This document shows positions 1-7,316 of a DNA stretch of 16,384 nt, in pieces (the first letter of the stretch is position 1; every line of letters begins with the position of its first letter). The DNA comes from Firmicutes bacterium UBA3738. GTDB taxonomy: Bacteria; Bacillota; Clostridia; Peptostreptococcales; Anaerovoracaceae. Under the pieces are notes generated by a model. It ran no database searches, had not been told where the DNA came from, and saw only the letters and a list, made by a program, of their open reading frames with translations. A program made the position numbers and the translations under genes. The DNA lies in the NCBI GenBank assembly GCA_002372505.1, contig DFGY01000032.1:1-16384 (forward strand). The letters run 5' to 3'.

Positions 1-10
1 CTTCGGTTGT

Positions 11-69
11 CACGTAGCGGTACTAAGCTCATACTTCGCTGACGCTCGTATTCGCTAAGTACCGACGTG
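11..69. repeat. Long imperfect inverted repeat (hairpin)
   Basis: Two arms face each other: CACGT at 11-15 and CGGTACT from 18 pair with AGTACCG ending at 64 and ACGTG at 65-69. AGC and ATAC blocks inside the arms also pair, interrupted by mismatches. The loop is about 14 nt. There is no T-run on either side, so it does not look like a classic terminator. It lies just before a copy of the TGACAGG hairpin family and may be part of the same repeat-rich patch. Confidence 0.5.
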
Positions 70-117
70 CCAAAGAGTCTATAAATACATTATCCCGCCC
101 TTTTATATCTGATAAAC

Positions 118-146
118 AGTGACAGGAGAACCGTCCCCCTGTCACT
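118..146 (-). repeat. TGACAGGGGGACGG-family hairpin, copy 1
   Basis: AGTGACAGG at 118-126 pairs perfectly with CCTGTCACT at 138-146, with an 11-nt loop. The core AGAACCGTCCCCCTGTCA is the reverse complement of the copies near 7205, 8376 and 10550, so this copy is in reverse orientation. A degenerate half-copy (TGTCACGCGGAGCCGTCCCC) follows from about 154 to 178. The copy lies downstream of the minus-strand eetA/eetB-like pair and could serve as its 3' end structure. Confidence 0.75.
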
Positions 147-182
147 CTTCAATTGTCACGCGGAGCCGTCCCCGGGTTTCAA

Positions 183-698
183 CTAAAAAGTTTGTAATGA
201 CTTCGGCAGTTTTCTCAGAATGGCGTAAGCTGCTATGCCGATTAGGATTCCCGTCACTATACCGGAAAAAAGCAGCACCGGGAAGTAGACGAACATGGTG
301 AGGTTCTCGACAATTGCAGTGGCTGTCAGCAGCTGCCCCAGATTGTGCATGGTGCCGCCGGCTACGCTGACACCTATTATGGAGAACTTACCGGTCTTTT
401 TAAGAGCCAGCATTACAATGAAAGAAAGTATTCCGCCGGCCAGGGAATACAGTATTCCGAAGACGCCGGAAAACAAAAATCCAGCGAGGAAAATCCTGAT
501 CATATTTATGGTAAATGCGTACCTTGGCCCCATGGTGTAAATGGCCACTAGGACGACGATGTTTGCAATTCCAAGTTTGACTCCGGGAATGCCGAAGTTC
601 AAAGGCAATATTGCCTCCACATATGAGAATATGAGAGCCAGCGTGGTCATAAGGGCTATGGTGGCTATGCGCCTACTTTGAGATTGAGTCGAAGTCAC
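183..698 (-). CDS. Gx transporter / heptaprenyl-diphosphate-synthase-component-I-like membrane protein (EetB-like)
   Basis: A 171-residue, strongly hydrophobic protein with about five membrane segments. The phrase FGIPGVKLGIANIVVLVA near residues 35-52 and the later LAGGILSFIVM and GGTMHNLGQL are typical of the Gx transporter family (Pfam Hpre_diP_synt_I), which has an ECF S-component-like fold. The start is a GTG at 698, chosen because GGGAGG lies five bases upstream and because it overlaps the 3' end of the upstream NusG-II gene by 26 bases, implying translational coupling. From memory, proteins of this family are called EetB in the flavin-based extracellular electron transfer loci of Listeria and Lactiplantibacillus; the exact biochemical role is unsettled. 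The old label, a prenyl synthase component, is probably misleading. Family call is firm; the electron transfer role is inferred from the neighbour and from the FMN cluster at 10.7-16.3 kb. Confidence 0.85.
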   Translation of the reverse strand: MTSTQSQSRRIATIALMTTLALIFSYVEAILPLNFGIPGVKLGIANIVVLVAIYTMGPRYAFTINMIRIFLAGFLFSGVFGILYSLAGGILSFIVMLALKKTGKFSIIGVSVAGGTMHNLGQLLTATAIVENLTMFVYFPVLLFSGIVTGILIGIAAYAILRKLPKSLQTF

Positions 699-1038
699 CT
701 TTGCCTCCCTTTATTTCCACTATAACTTTATGAGGCAGACAGACTATGGTTTGAGACGGCCTGCTAATCTTCCCTTGATGGATGCAGTCATGACCCCTGC
801 ATGTTGCCCTGTCCATATATATCTGACCCTTCTCAACCTTGAGCACATTACCGGTGCCAAGGTCGATGGTTCTGTCCTCATCCAGAGCGTATGCGCCGTA
901 TTCCTTGCCGTCTACGGAAACCACCGCCGCCTTGCCGCTGTCGGCACTGATTTTCGACAGGTAAAAACTGGCGCAGACACCTGCGACAATTAAGAACACT
1001 ATCAAAATTATATCAGCTACTTTAATTACCTTTAACAT
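673..1038 (-). CDS. NusG domain II-containing membrane-anchored protein (EetA-like)
   Basis: A 121-residue protein with one N-terminal membrane segment (about residues 8-28, IILIVFLIVAGVCASFYL) followed by an external domain. The domain has the NusG_II pattern: a VDGKEY strand, then ATCRGHDC, GKISRPSQTIVCLPHKV and VEIKGG. The cysteines of CxxxxC and the later CLPHK are conserved in this family. The frame stays open to 1206, but I chose the ATG at 1038: it begins exactly at the membrane segment, the upstream residues are not protein-like, and TAAGG lies 11 bases before it. It overlaps the downstream Gx transporter gene. In Gram-positive flavin-based electron transfer loci this pair is named EetA/EetB (recalled). 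The protein is not the transcription factor NusG; only one domain is shared. Confidence 0.85.
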   Translation of the reverse strand: MLKVIKVADIILIVFLIVAGVCASFYLSKISADSGKAAVVSVDGKEYGAYALDEDRTIDLGTGNVLKVEKGQIYMDRATCRGHDCIHQGKISRPSQTIVCLPHKVIVEIKGGKGDFDSISK

Positions 1039-1107
1039 AGTTAGCTTAACCTTACCACCTTTTCTGACGATTGGCAACACTGTTCCCATGATGCCGGAAA
1101 ATTGAGT

Positions 1108-1205
1108 GCACCGATCAGAGCTCGCGAAGCCATAAAAATTATGAACAATATCGCAAACAGAAAAAAGGTCATAAAAAAGTGATCGGAGCAGAGCCAACGA
1201 AGCCA
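1108..1205. repeat. Imperfect duplicated/inverted segment in the divergent intergenic region
   Basis: CGAAGCCA occurs at 1125-1132 and again at 1198-1205, each preceded by a related stretch containing GATCAGAGC or GATCGGAGC. In addition CCGATCA at 1111-1117 is the reverse complement of TGATCGG at 1180-1186, so a transcript could fold back here. The segment lies between the divergent eetA-like and aroD genes. I recognise no known riboswitch in it. Confidence 0.35.
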
Positions 1206-1249
1206 CAAGAATATAATTGAAAATCCCATGTACTAAATAGACATCAATG

Positions 1250-1279
1250 TGTTACAATAGGAAACGCTTATGTTACATT
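1250..1279 (+). promoter_or_regulatory. Possible extended -10 promoter / TGTTACA direct repeat upstream of aroD-ecfA1
   Basis: TGTTACAAT at 1250-1258 and TGTTACATT at 1271-1279 are direct repeats 21 bp apart. Each fits an extended -10 element (TGn before a TATAAT-like hexamer), though neither has a convincing -35. The second runs into a perfect 10-bp palindrome, TGTTGCAACA, at 1279-1288. This is either the promoter of the operon starting at 1304 or a regulator site with two-helical-turn spacing. Low certainty. Confidence 0.3.
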
Positions 1280-1303
1280 GTTGCAACAGGATTCAATTAA
1301 ACA

Positions 1304-3079
1304 ATGAATACAATTACAATCGGACAACTGAATATAGGCGAAGGACTGCCGAAGATCTGCGTACCACTGGTGGCGGAACATGAAGACGACCTGGCGCAGC
1401 AGGCAGGACAGGTTGCCGGCTGCCATTGCGATCTGGTGGAATGGAGAATCGACGGCTGGCCGGTTAAGTCTGAGCGCGAAAGAAACAAGGAGAAGATTCT
1501 TGAGGATATTAACCGCGGACTTCAGATAATTAGAGACGCTGCCCGGGAAGCAGGACGCTCACTTCCCGTACTTCTTACACTTAGGACGGCAAGGGAAGGC
1601 GGAAGAGCAGACCTTAGCCGGGATGATTATTGTGCCACAATAATAGACATCATAGGAAATTGCAATCCGGAATTAATCGACATAGAAGCCTTCGATTATC
1701 AGAGCGAACCCGGCAGTATTGAGCTCTTGGTGGGCCTTGCTCACAGCAAAGACATGGTTGTTGTTCTTTCAAATCATGACTTTGAGACGACTCCGCCGGC
1801 GGAGGAAATCGTAAAAAGAATCTGCATTATGGACAGTATGGGTGGGGACATTCCAAAGGTGGCATACATGCCCCGGACGGAGGAAGACGTCCACACTGTA
1901 ATTCAGGCTGCCCATACTGCAGAAGAATACCTGGACAAACCTTTTGTCGCTATTTCCATGGGCGAGCTGGGCACGGCATCCCGGTTTTGCAACGGGCAGA
2001 GCGGCTCGGCAATCACATTTGCCTCTGCCGGAACTTCAAGTGCACCAGGTCAGGTCAGCGTAGAAGAAATGCGAGGGCACATTGCGGCCTTTTACGGTAT
2101 CAAATCGATGAACGTTGATCCATCAAGCAATGAAGACCCTAGAGTTTTTTCGGAGCAGAATAGGGAAAAGATTGACCAGCCGGAGCCAATAGGAAGTGGT
2201 GAAGCATCGGGTGTGGAAATAACAAACGCCGCCTCGCAAAAAAGAAACCTTATTGAAATAGAAAACCTTACCTTCAGATACCCACCTGACGAGCAGGGAA
2301 GGGAGAAGACAGCCCTGGATGGCATCAGCCTTTCCATTGAAGAGGGTAGCTTTACATGCATTCTGGGAAGCAACGGCTCAGGCAAGTCAACCCTTGCCAA
2401 GCATCTGAACGCTCTTCTCATTCCCAGCGAGGGCACAGTCCGCATTGAAGGCATGGACACCCGGGACGACGAGCTGACCTGGGACATAAGACAGAATGTA
2501 GGAATGGTCTTCCAGAACCCGGACAATCAGATTGTCTCATCCATCGTCGAGGATGATGTGGCCTTCGGCCCGGAGAATATGGGAGTGGATCCTGCTGAGA
2601 TTCGCAGAAGAGTAGACGAAGCCCTGGGCTCAGTCAACATGGGAGCCTACAAGAAGAAAGGCCCCCACATGCTCAGCGGCGGACAGAAGCAGAGAATTGC
2701 CATTGCAGGAGCCATTGCCATGAGGCCCAGATGCATAGTTTTCGACGAGCCTACAGCCATGCTGGATCCCAAAGGCAGACAGGAAGTAGTAGAGATTATA
2801 AAAAAACTCAACAGCGAGGGCATTACCGCAATTCTCATTACTCACTTCATGGAAGAAGCGGCAGCCGCAGACAGGATAATAATTCTTAACAAAGGAAAAG
2901 TGGCCATGGACGGAAGCCCGGGTGAAGTTTTCAGCCGGACGGAAGAGCTGAAGGCTCTGAAACTGGACGTACCTATGGCAGTAACAATGAAAGAAGAGCT
3001 CAGAAAGCAGGGCATTGACATAGATGAAAATGTAGTTGGAAGGAAGGAGCTAGTGGAGGCAATATGCCGATTGAAGTAA
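1304..3079 (+). CDS. aroD-ecfA1: Fusion of type I 3-dehydroquinate dehydratase (AroD) and ECF transporter ATPase EcfA1
   Basis: A 591-residue protein with two complete enzymes in one frame. Residues about 15-266 are class I dehydroquinate dehydratase, which converts 3-dehydroquinate to 3-dehydroshikimate through a lysine Schiff base. VEWRID (45-50), LRTAREGG with E98, SNHDF with H158, PKVAYMP with Schiff-base K185, ASR with R227 and SSAPGQ ending at Q250 are all present. A polar linker (about 269-314) leads to an ECF ATPase: Walker A GSNGSGKST (355-363), signature LSGGQKQR (457-464), Walker B VFDEP with catalytic E482, and switch H514. AroD alone is usually about 250 residues and EcfA1 about 280, so this length matches the sum. 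AGGA precedes the ATG by about 12 bases. No stop, and no good internal ribosome site, separates the halves. The 3' end overlaps ecfA2 by 16 bases. The AroD half acts in aromatic amino acid synthesis; the ATPase half powers the ECF importer encoded downstream. Confidence 0.9.
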   Translation: MNTITIGQLNIGEGLPKICVPLVAEHEDDLAQQAGQVAGCHCDLVEWRIDGWPVKSERERNKEKILEDINRGLQIIRDAAREAGRSLPVLLTLRTAREGGRADLSRDDYCATIIDIIGNCNPELIDIEAFDYQSEPGSIELLVGLAHSKDMVVVLSNHDFETTPPAEEIVKRICIMDSMGGDIPKVAYMPRTEEDVHTVIQAAHTAEEYLDKPFVAISMGELGTASRFCNGQSGSAITFASAGTSSAPGQVSVEEMRGHIAAFYGIKSMNVDPSSNEDPRVFSEQNREKIDQPEPIGSGEASGVEITNAASQKRNLIEIENLTFRYPPDEQGREKTALDGISLSIEEGSFTCILGSNGSGKSTLAKHLNALLIPSEGTVRIEGMDTRDDELTWDIRQNVGMVFQNPDNQIVSSIVEDDVAFGPENMGVDPAEIRRRVDEALGSVNMGAYKKKGPHMLSGGQKQRIAIAGAIAMRPRCIVFDEPTAMLDPKGRQEVVEIIKKLNSEGITAILITHFMEEAAAADRIIILNKGKVAMDGSPGEVFSRTEELKALKLDVPMAVTMKEELRKQGIDIDENVVGRKELVEAICRLK

Positions 3080-3912
3080 GAAACATTACGCACATATACA
3101 GCAAAGGAATGCCGGAGGAGTCGGTGGCTCTTTCCGATGTTTCTTTTCATGTGGATGATGGCTGCTTCCTAGGCATAATCGGCCACACCGGCTCAGGAAA
3201 ATCCACGCTTCTCCAGCATCTTAACGGACTGCTAAAGCCGGATGACGGGCAGATAATCGTCGACGGCGTTGACATTACAGCTCCAAAGACCAAGATGGTG
3301 GACATCCGTAAAAAGGTCGGACTGGTATTTCAGTATCCTGAGTACCAGCTCTTTGAAGAGGACGTAAAGACGGACGTTGCTTTCGGTCCGAAGAATCTTG
3401 GCCTCAGTGAAGAGGAGATTGACCTGCGGGTGAGAGAGTCAATAGAGCTGGTAGGTCTTAACTACGATGAAATAAAGGACGTGTCGCCTTTTGATTTATC
3501 CGGCGGTCAGAAGAGAAGGGTGGCCATAGCAGGTGTCATAGCCATGAGGCCCAAGGTGCTCATTCTTGACGAGCCCACAGCCGGGCTGGATCCCAAGGCT
3601 CACAGGGAGCTGCTGGACACTATCGTGGAAATCCACGAGACCATCAGCAGCATAGTTGTACTGGTGAGCCACGACATGAATGATGTGGCCAGGCTGACGG
3701 ATAAAGTCCTGGTAATGGAAAACGGCCGGCTGGCCATGGAAAGCAGGCCGGAGGAAATATTCGCGGAAGGTGATGCCCTGGAAGAAATGGGTCTGGGACT
3801 GCCTGACGTGACTGGTCTGATGTACGAACTAAAAAAATGCGGCATTGAAGTTGGCGAAGGGATTTTCAGCCCTGAGGCAGCCGCCGAGGAAATTGCAAAA
3901 GCACTAAGATAA
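3064..3912 (+). CDS. ecfA2: Energy-coupling factor transporter ATP-binding protein EcfA2
   Basis: A 282-residue ABC ATPase. Walker A is GHTGSGKST (40-48), the Q-loop is around Q90 in VFQYPEYQLF, the signature is LSGGQKRR (145-152), Walker B is LILDEPT with D169 and E170, and the switch histidine is H203 in VSHDMND. The HTGSGKS form of Walker A and the EYQLFEEDV segment mark EcfA2 rather than EcfA1. It pairs with the ATPase half of the preceding fusion to form the heterodimeric motor of an ECF importer, coupled to EcfT. GGAGG ends five bases before the ATG. It overlaps the previous gene by 16 bases and is followed 11 bases later by ecfT, so all are likely one transcript. Confidence 0.95.
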   Translation: MPIEVRNITHIYSKGMPEESVALSDVSFHVDDGCFLGIIGHTGSGKSTLLQHLNGLLKPDDGQIIVDGVDITAPKTKMVDIRKKVGLVFQYPEYQLFEEDVKTDVAFGPKNLGLSEEEIDLRVRESIELVGLNYDEIKDVSPFDLSGGQKRRVAIAGVIAMRPKVLILDEPTAGLDPKAHRELLDTIVEIHETISSIVVLVSHDMNDVARLTDKVLVMENGRLAMESRPEEIFAEGDALEEMGLGLPDVTGLMYELKKCGIEVGEGIFSPEAAAEEIAKALR

Positions 3913-3923
3913 AGAGTAGCAAC

Positions 3924-4724
3924 ATGATAAGGGATATAACTTTAGGACAATATTATCAGGGGGAATCGGTCATTCATAAGCTGGATCCCAGAACGAAGAT
4001 AATAGCAACGATTTGCTACATCGTTGCCCTGTTTGTGGTGGATAGCTTTATCGGCTTCGGAATCGCCACTGCAGCCCTGATTATTGTAATTGCTATGTCC
4101 AGGGTACCGGTGTCATTCATTCTCAGAGGACTGAAGCCTATATTTCTCATTTTGCTATTCACATTTGTCCTCAATCTGTTTGTATACGACGGTCACGTGC
4201 TGTTCAGGATAGGCTTCCTGAAAATAACCGACGAGGGAGTGTACAAGGCCACATTTATGGCGGCAAGGCTCATTCTTCTCATAATCGGTTCATCAATGCT
4301 CACCCTGACCACGAAGCCCATCAGTCTGACGGACGGCATAGAAAGTTTGCTTTCACCCTTCAGGAGATTCGGTCTTCCGGCTCATGAGCTGGCAATGATG
4401 ATGACAATTGCACTAAGATTTATTCCCACTCTCATAGATGAGACGGACAAGATAATGAAGGCACAGCAGGCCCGGGGCGCCGATTTTGAAAGTGGCAACA
4501 TATTCAACCGGGCGAAAAGCCTGCTACCCATTCTCATACCTCTCTTCATATCTGCATTCAGAATTGCCCAGGACATGGCAATGGCCATGGAGGCCAGGTG
4601 CTACCGTGGCGGCGAAGGCAGAACCAGAATGCACAAGATGGAGTACGAAAAGAGAGATTACATAGCAGCTGTAATAGTTGTGTTGTTTTTTGCGATAATT
4701 ATTTTTGAAAGGATATATATATGA
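3924..4724 (+). CDS. ecfT: Energy-coupling factor transporter transmembrane protein EcfT
   Basis: A 266-residue membrane protein that links the ATPase pair to the substrate-binding S component. The N-terminal phrase HKLDPRTKI (18-26) is characteristic of EcfT. Hydrophobic segments cover about 27-60, 65-88, 110-130 and 245-262. The coupling helices carry the two Ala-Arg signatures: AQQARGADFESG, with ARG at 183-185, and MEARCYRGGEGRT (222-234), which dock in the grooves of EcfA1 and EcfA2. The ribosome site is weak (AAAGAG), which fits coupling to ecfA2 eleven bases upstream. Its TGA overlaps the ATG of the next gene as ATGA. Confidence 0.95.
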   Translation: MIRDITLGQYYQGESVIHKLDPRTKIIATICYIVALFVVDSFIGFGIATAALIIVIAMSRVPVSFILRGLKPIFLILLFTFVLNLFVYDGHVLFRIGFLKITDEGVYKATFMAARLILLIIGSSMLTLTTKPISLTDGIESLLSPFRRFGLPAHELAMMMTIALRFIPTLIDETDKIMKAQQARGADFESGNIFNRAKSLLPILIPLFISAFRIAQDMAMAMEARCYRGGEGRTRMHKMEYEKRDYIAAVIVVLFFAIIIFERIYI

Positions 4725-5185
4725 ATACGAAGAAATTACTTCAGGCGGCAATTATTGCGGCCATCTACGCAGCTCTGACGCTGGTTCTGGCGCCTATTAG
4801 TTACGGGCCAATGCAGGTGAGAGTATCCGAGGCTTTGACAGTGCTGCCGGCTCTTACGGGGGCGGGCATTCCGGGACTCTTCGTAGGCTGCCTGGTGGCG
4901 AATATGCTAGGGCCTTACGGAATATTCGATATATTATTCGGAAGTCTTACGACACTCATTGCAGCATTTGCTTCCTACAAGCTAAAGGACAAGCCTCTGC
5001 TGGTGCCACTGCCGCCGGTAATTGCCAATGGAATAATCATAGGTGGCATGCTCCACTTTGCCTACGGCGTGCCGGGGCTTTGGGCGTGCATGGGCTGGGT
5101 GGCCCTTGGGGAGCTGGTGGCCTGCTATGTGCTGGGATACCCGCTGCTGAAGCTGCTGGGTAAGTACGATAGGATATTTAAGTAG
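4721..5185 (+). CDS. queT: QueT-type ECF transporter S component (putative queuosine precursor uptake)
   Basis: A 154-residue membrane protein. QVRVSEALTVLPALTGAGIP (32-51) and GLFVGCLVANMLGPYG are near-signature phrases of the QueT family, S components that bind the substrate and plug into EcfA1/A2/T. It starts at an ATG overlapping the ecfT stop (ATGA) with GAAAGGA upstream, so the four-gene operon encodes a complete importer. The family is predicted to take up preQ0/preQ1-type queuosine precursors, but no preQ1 riboswitch is visible in front of the operon, so the substrate here is inferred from family only. No clear terminator follows before trmB, 80 bases downstream. Confidence 0.88.
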   Translation: MNTKKLLQAAIIAAIYAALTLVLAPISYGPMQVRVSEALTVLPALTGAGIPGLFVGCLVANMLGPYGIFDILFGSLTTLIAAFASYKLKDKPLLVPLPPVIANGIIIGGMLHFAYGVPGLWACMGWVALGELVACYVLGYPLLKLLGKYDRIFK

Positions 5186-5265
5186 TATAGTTAAGAAATT
5201 GAGAAATCAAAACTGAGGATCAATATTAAAATCGAGGAGTAGGGAGATAGAAGACAGAGGTCGAA

Positions 5266-5940
5266 ATGAGACAAAGAAAATTGGTGGATCTGGATGAGCG
5301 AATGGCCAATCTGGCGGAATACATCGATAAGGACGGCACAGTTCATAAAGGAAAGTGGCGCGAGGTTTTTGAATCCCGCGACTCCGACTCGGATTCAGAT
5401 TCAGACTCAAATGGAGAGCTTTGCCTGGAGCTTGGCTGCGGCAAGGGTAAATTCATATACGAAATGGCCAGAGATAATCCCGACAGGAATTTAATTGGCA
5501 TCGAAGGCCAGGAAAGCGTTATCGTCCGAGCGGCGGAAAAGCTAAAGCGCGAGCCATTGCCAAATGTTTATTTGGTCAGCACCTACGTGCGGGACATTAG
5601 AGACTACTTCGAGGAAGGAGAGCTGGACGGCATCTTCCTAAACTTCTCGGATCCATGGCCCAAGGCTCGCCATGCCAAGCGCAGGCTGACGTACCATGAG
5701 AATCTTAAAGGTTACATGGAGGTCCTTCGCCCCGGCGGCTTCATAGAATTCAAGACGGACAACGACGGACTTTTCGAATTCACACTTGAGGAGATTGAAG
5801 AACTGGGATACCCGGTGGATGAGATTTCCCGTGACCTTCACGCAGACGGCCTGGACTCAGCCCGCTTCACCACAGAGTACGAAGAGAAATTCATAAAAAA
5901 GGGTGCAAAAATAAAATACGTGCGTATAATAAAGGAATAG
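5266..5940 (+). CDS. trmB: tRNA (guanine-N7-)-methyltransferase TrmB
   Basis: A 224-residue SAM-dependent enzyme that makes m7G46 in tRNA. Motifs in order: SAM-binding ELGCGKG (55-61), GIEGQ (78-82), the family hallmark NFSDPWPK with RHAKRRLT (126-142), GGFIEFKTDN (157-166) and TEYEEKF near the C-terminus (203-209). AGAGG lies five bases before the ATG. An acidic Asp-Ser dipeptide run (residues 39-48) sits between the N-terminal strand and motif I, where most relatives have a short loop. It is followed 46 bases later by the aminotransferase, with no terminator between, so the two are probably co-transcribed. Confidence 0.95.
   Translation: MRQRKLVDLDERMANLAEYIDKDGTVHKGKWREVFESRDSDSDSDSDSNGELCLELGCGKGKFIYEMARDNPDRNLIGIEGQESVIVRAAEKLKREPLPNVYLVSTYVRDIRDYFEEGELDGIFLNFSDPWPKARHAKRRLTYHENLKGYMEVLRPGGFIEFKTDNDGLFEFTLEEIEELGYPVDEISRDLHADGLDSARFTTEYEEKFIKKGAKIKYVRIIKE
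5380..5409 (+). repeat. Asp-Ser (GAYTCN) hexanucleotide repeat inside trmB
   Basis: Five tandem six-base units (GACTCC, GACTCG, GATTCA, GATTCA, GACTCA) encode DSDSDSDSDS. The third-position differences show that the tract is not freshly expanded. It is in frame, so changes in copy number would lengthen or shorten an acidic loop without breaking the enzyme. Confidence 0.8.
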
Positions 5941-5986
5941 AAATCGGATAGATAAAAGGAATATAGAAAATGCGAGGAGAAAGAAA

Positions 5987-7210
5987 ATGATTTTTGCTCA
6001 GGAAAACAACAGAACCATTCCAAAGGAAGACAAAGTATTTGCAGTTAACGCCAGAGCCAAGGCGGCCATTGCGGAAAAGGGCAAGGAGAATGTGGCAAAC
6101 GCCACCATCGGAGCTCTTCTGGATGACGAGGGAAACCTTGTAGTGCTGTCATCGGTAATGGAGGCCATAAACAGACTGGAGGCGGAAGACTATGCAGAGT
6201 ACGCACCCATCGGCGGCACTCCTGAGTTTAAAGAGGCAGTAAAGAAGGCCTTATTCATGGACTCTGTGCCCGGCGAAGAAGTGAGAGTGGTAGGAACCCC
6301 CGGAGGCACAGGCGCCATTAGAAATGTAATTTCCAATTACACTAAATCCGGTGACTCGGTGCTGACTCACGACTGGTTCTGGGCCAATTACAGAGGCATA
6401 TGCCACGAAATCGGCAGAGAGCTGGAGACTTTTGAAATGTTCGACGCCGAAGGCGGATTCAATATAGATGACTTTGCAGCTAAACTAGGCGCCATTGCCG
6501 AAAGACAGGAGAGCGCAGTCGTGATTCTAAACACTCCCGCACACAACCCGACAGGCTATTCCCTGACGGATGAGGATTGGGACAAGGTCATAGCAGTACT
6601 GAGAGAAAAGTCAGCCGGCTGCAAAATCACACTATTCGTGGACATTGCATATATAGACTTTGCCGGAGAAGAGAAGGAAGCCAGAAGCTTCATTCCCAAA
6701 CTTGAAGGCGCAGGTGAAAACGTTCTCGTAGTCTTTGGCTACAGTGCATCCAAGACCCTCACCCTCTACGGAATGAGATGCGGCGCACTGGTATGCATGA
6801 ACCCATCTGCTGAAATCGCCGATGAATTCCAGAAGGTCATGGAATTCTCGGGACGCACTTCCTGGTCCAACTGCAACCGCAGCGGCCAGGTAGTCATGGG
6901 TAAGATCTACGAAGACCCGGCCCTTCTCGCCAAAGTCAGCGAGGAAAGAGCCGCAGCCAGAGACATGCTTCTCGAAAGAGGCAGAGCCTTCGAAGAAACC
7001 CTGGCAGCCGAAGGAGTAAAATGCGTTCCCTTCAGCGCCGGCTTTTTCGCCAGCGTAGCCTGCGACGACCCGGAGGCAGTAGCCGCCAAACTGGAGGAAC
7101 AGGACATCTACGCCGTAGCTCTGGCCAAAGGCGTCCGCATTTCCGTCGCCTCCATCTCCAAAGACAAATGCATCAAAGCCGCAAAGGCCATCGCCGCAAT
7201 CCTAAGATGA
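5987..7210 (+). CDS. PLP-dependent class I/II aminotransferase (aspartate/aromatic type)
   Basis: A 407-residue fold-type I aminotransferase. GTPGGTGAIRNVISNY binds the cofactor phosphate, NTPAHNPTGYSL holds the conserved Asn, DIAYIDF the Asp that pairs with the PLP ring, and GYSASKTLTLYGMRCGAL the Schiff-base lysine K256. RISVASI near the C-terminus contains the carboxylate-binding Arg. The HNPTG and SK-x-LYGxRxG forms resemble aspartate/tyrosine aminotransferases, so aspartate or aromatic amino acids are the likely substrates; this would suit the aroD activity nearby, but specificity cannot be read from sequence alone. AGGAG lies seven bases before the ATG. The last Arg codon and TGA stop lie inside a copy of the 49-bp repeat. 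Confidence 0.88.
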   Translation: MIFAQENNRTIPKEDKVFAVNARAKAAIAEKGKENVANATIGALLDDEGNLVVLSSVMEAINRLEAEDYAEYAPIGGTPEFKEAVKKALFMDSVPGEEVRVVGTPGGTGAIRNVISNYTKSGDSVLTHDWFWANYRGICHEIGRELETFEMFDAEGGFNIDDFAAKLGAIAERQESAVVILNTPAHNPTGYSLTDEDWDKVIAVLREKSAGCKITLFVDIAYIDFAGEEKEARSFIPKLEGAGENVLVVFGYSASKTLTLYGMRCGALVCMNPSAEIADEFQKVMEFSGRTSWSNCNRSGQVVMGKIYEDPALLAKVSEERAAARDMLLERGRAFEETLAAEGVKCVPFSAGFFASVACDDPEAVAAKLEEQDIYAVALAKGVRISVASISKDKCIKAAKAIAAILR

Positions 7211-7253
7211 CAGGGGGACGGTTCTCCTGTCACCTTTTGCCAAGATTTGGATA
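7205..7253 (+). repeat. 49-bp repeat, copy 2 (hairpin plus conserved tail), direct partner of 8376-8424
   Basis: The unit is AGATGACAGGGGGACGGT... with a stem TGACAGG/CCTGTCA and a conserved tail CCTTTTGCCAAGATTTGG that ends in ATA. It matches 8376-8424 at 48 of 49 positions (G at 7221 versus T at 8392). The first bases provide the AGA Arg codon and TGA stop of the aminotransferase. The hairpin followed by CTTTTG may also terminate transcription weakly. Confidence 0.9.
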
Positions 7254-7281
7254 ACGAAACTGCCTCGGCAGCAACTTTCAA

Positions 7282-7310
7282 TTGATTGAACGCAGCTTGG
7301 TTGGTATAAT
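7282..7310 (+). promoter_or_regulatory. Sigma-A-type promoter for the Rpn-family gene
   Basis: TTGATT at 7282-7287, a 17-bp spacer and a consensus TATAAT at 7305-7310. Transcription would start near 7317 and produce a leader of about 120 nt before the ATG at 7440. Confidence 0.75.
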
Positions 7311-7316
7311 GGGATT

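Noticed and set aside
1041..1229. Minus-strand 62-codon hydrophobic reading frame ending two bases before the EetA-like ATG
   Set aside because: No ribosome site before its ATG, composition explained by AT-rich sequence, and it runs through the repeated blocks of the spacer. Not supported as a gene.
1259..1273. Possible CcpA (cre) box AGGAAACGCTTATG
   Set aside because: Core AACGCTT fits, but the outer positions of the TGWAANCGNTNWCA consensus do not match.
1207..1303. preQ1 riboswitch in front of the operon containing queT
   Set aside because: I could not find the short C-rich hairpin plus A-rich tail and no ribosome-site sequestering element.
2108..2246. Frameshift or lost stop as the cause of the AroD-EcfA1 fusion
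   Set aside because: The linker is in frame with normal codon use and neither half lacks conserved ends; nothing in the sequence points to an error, though resequencing would settle it.
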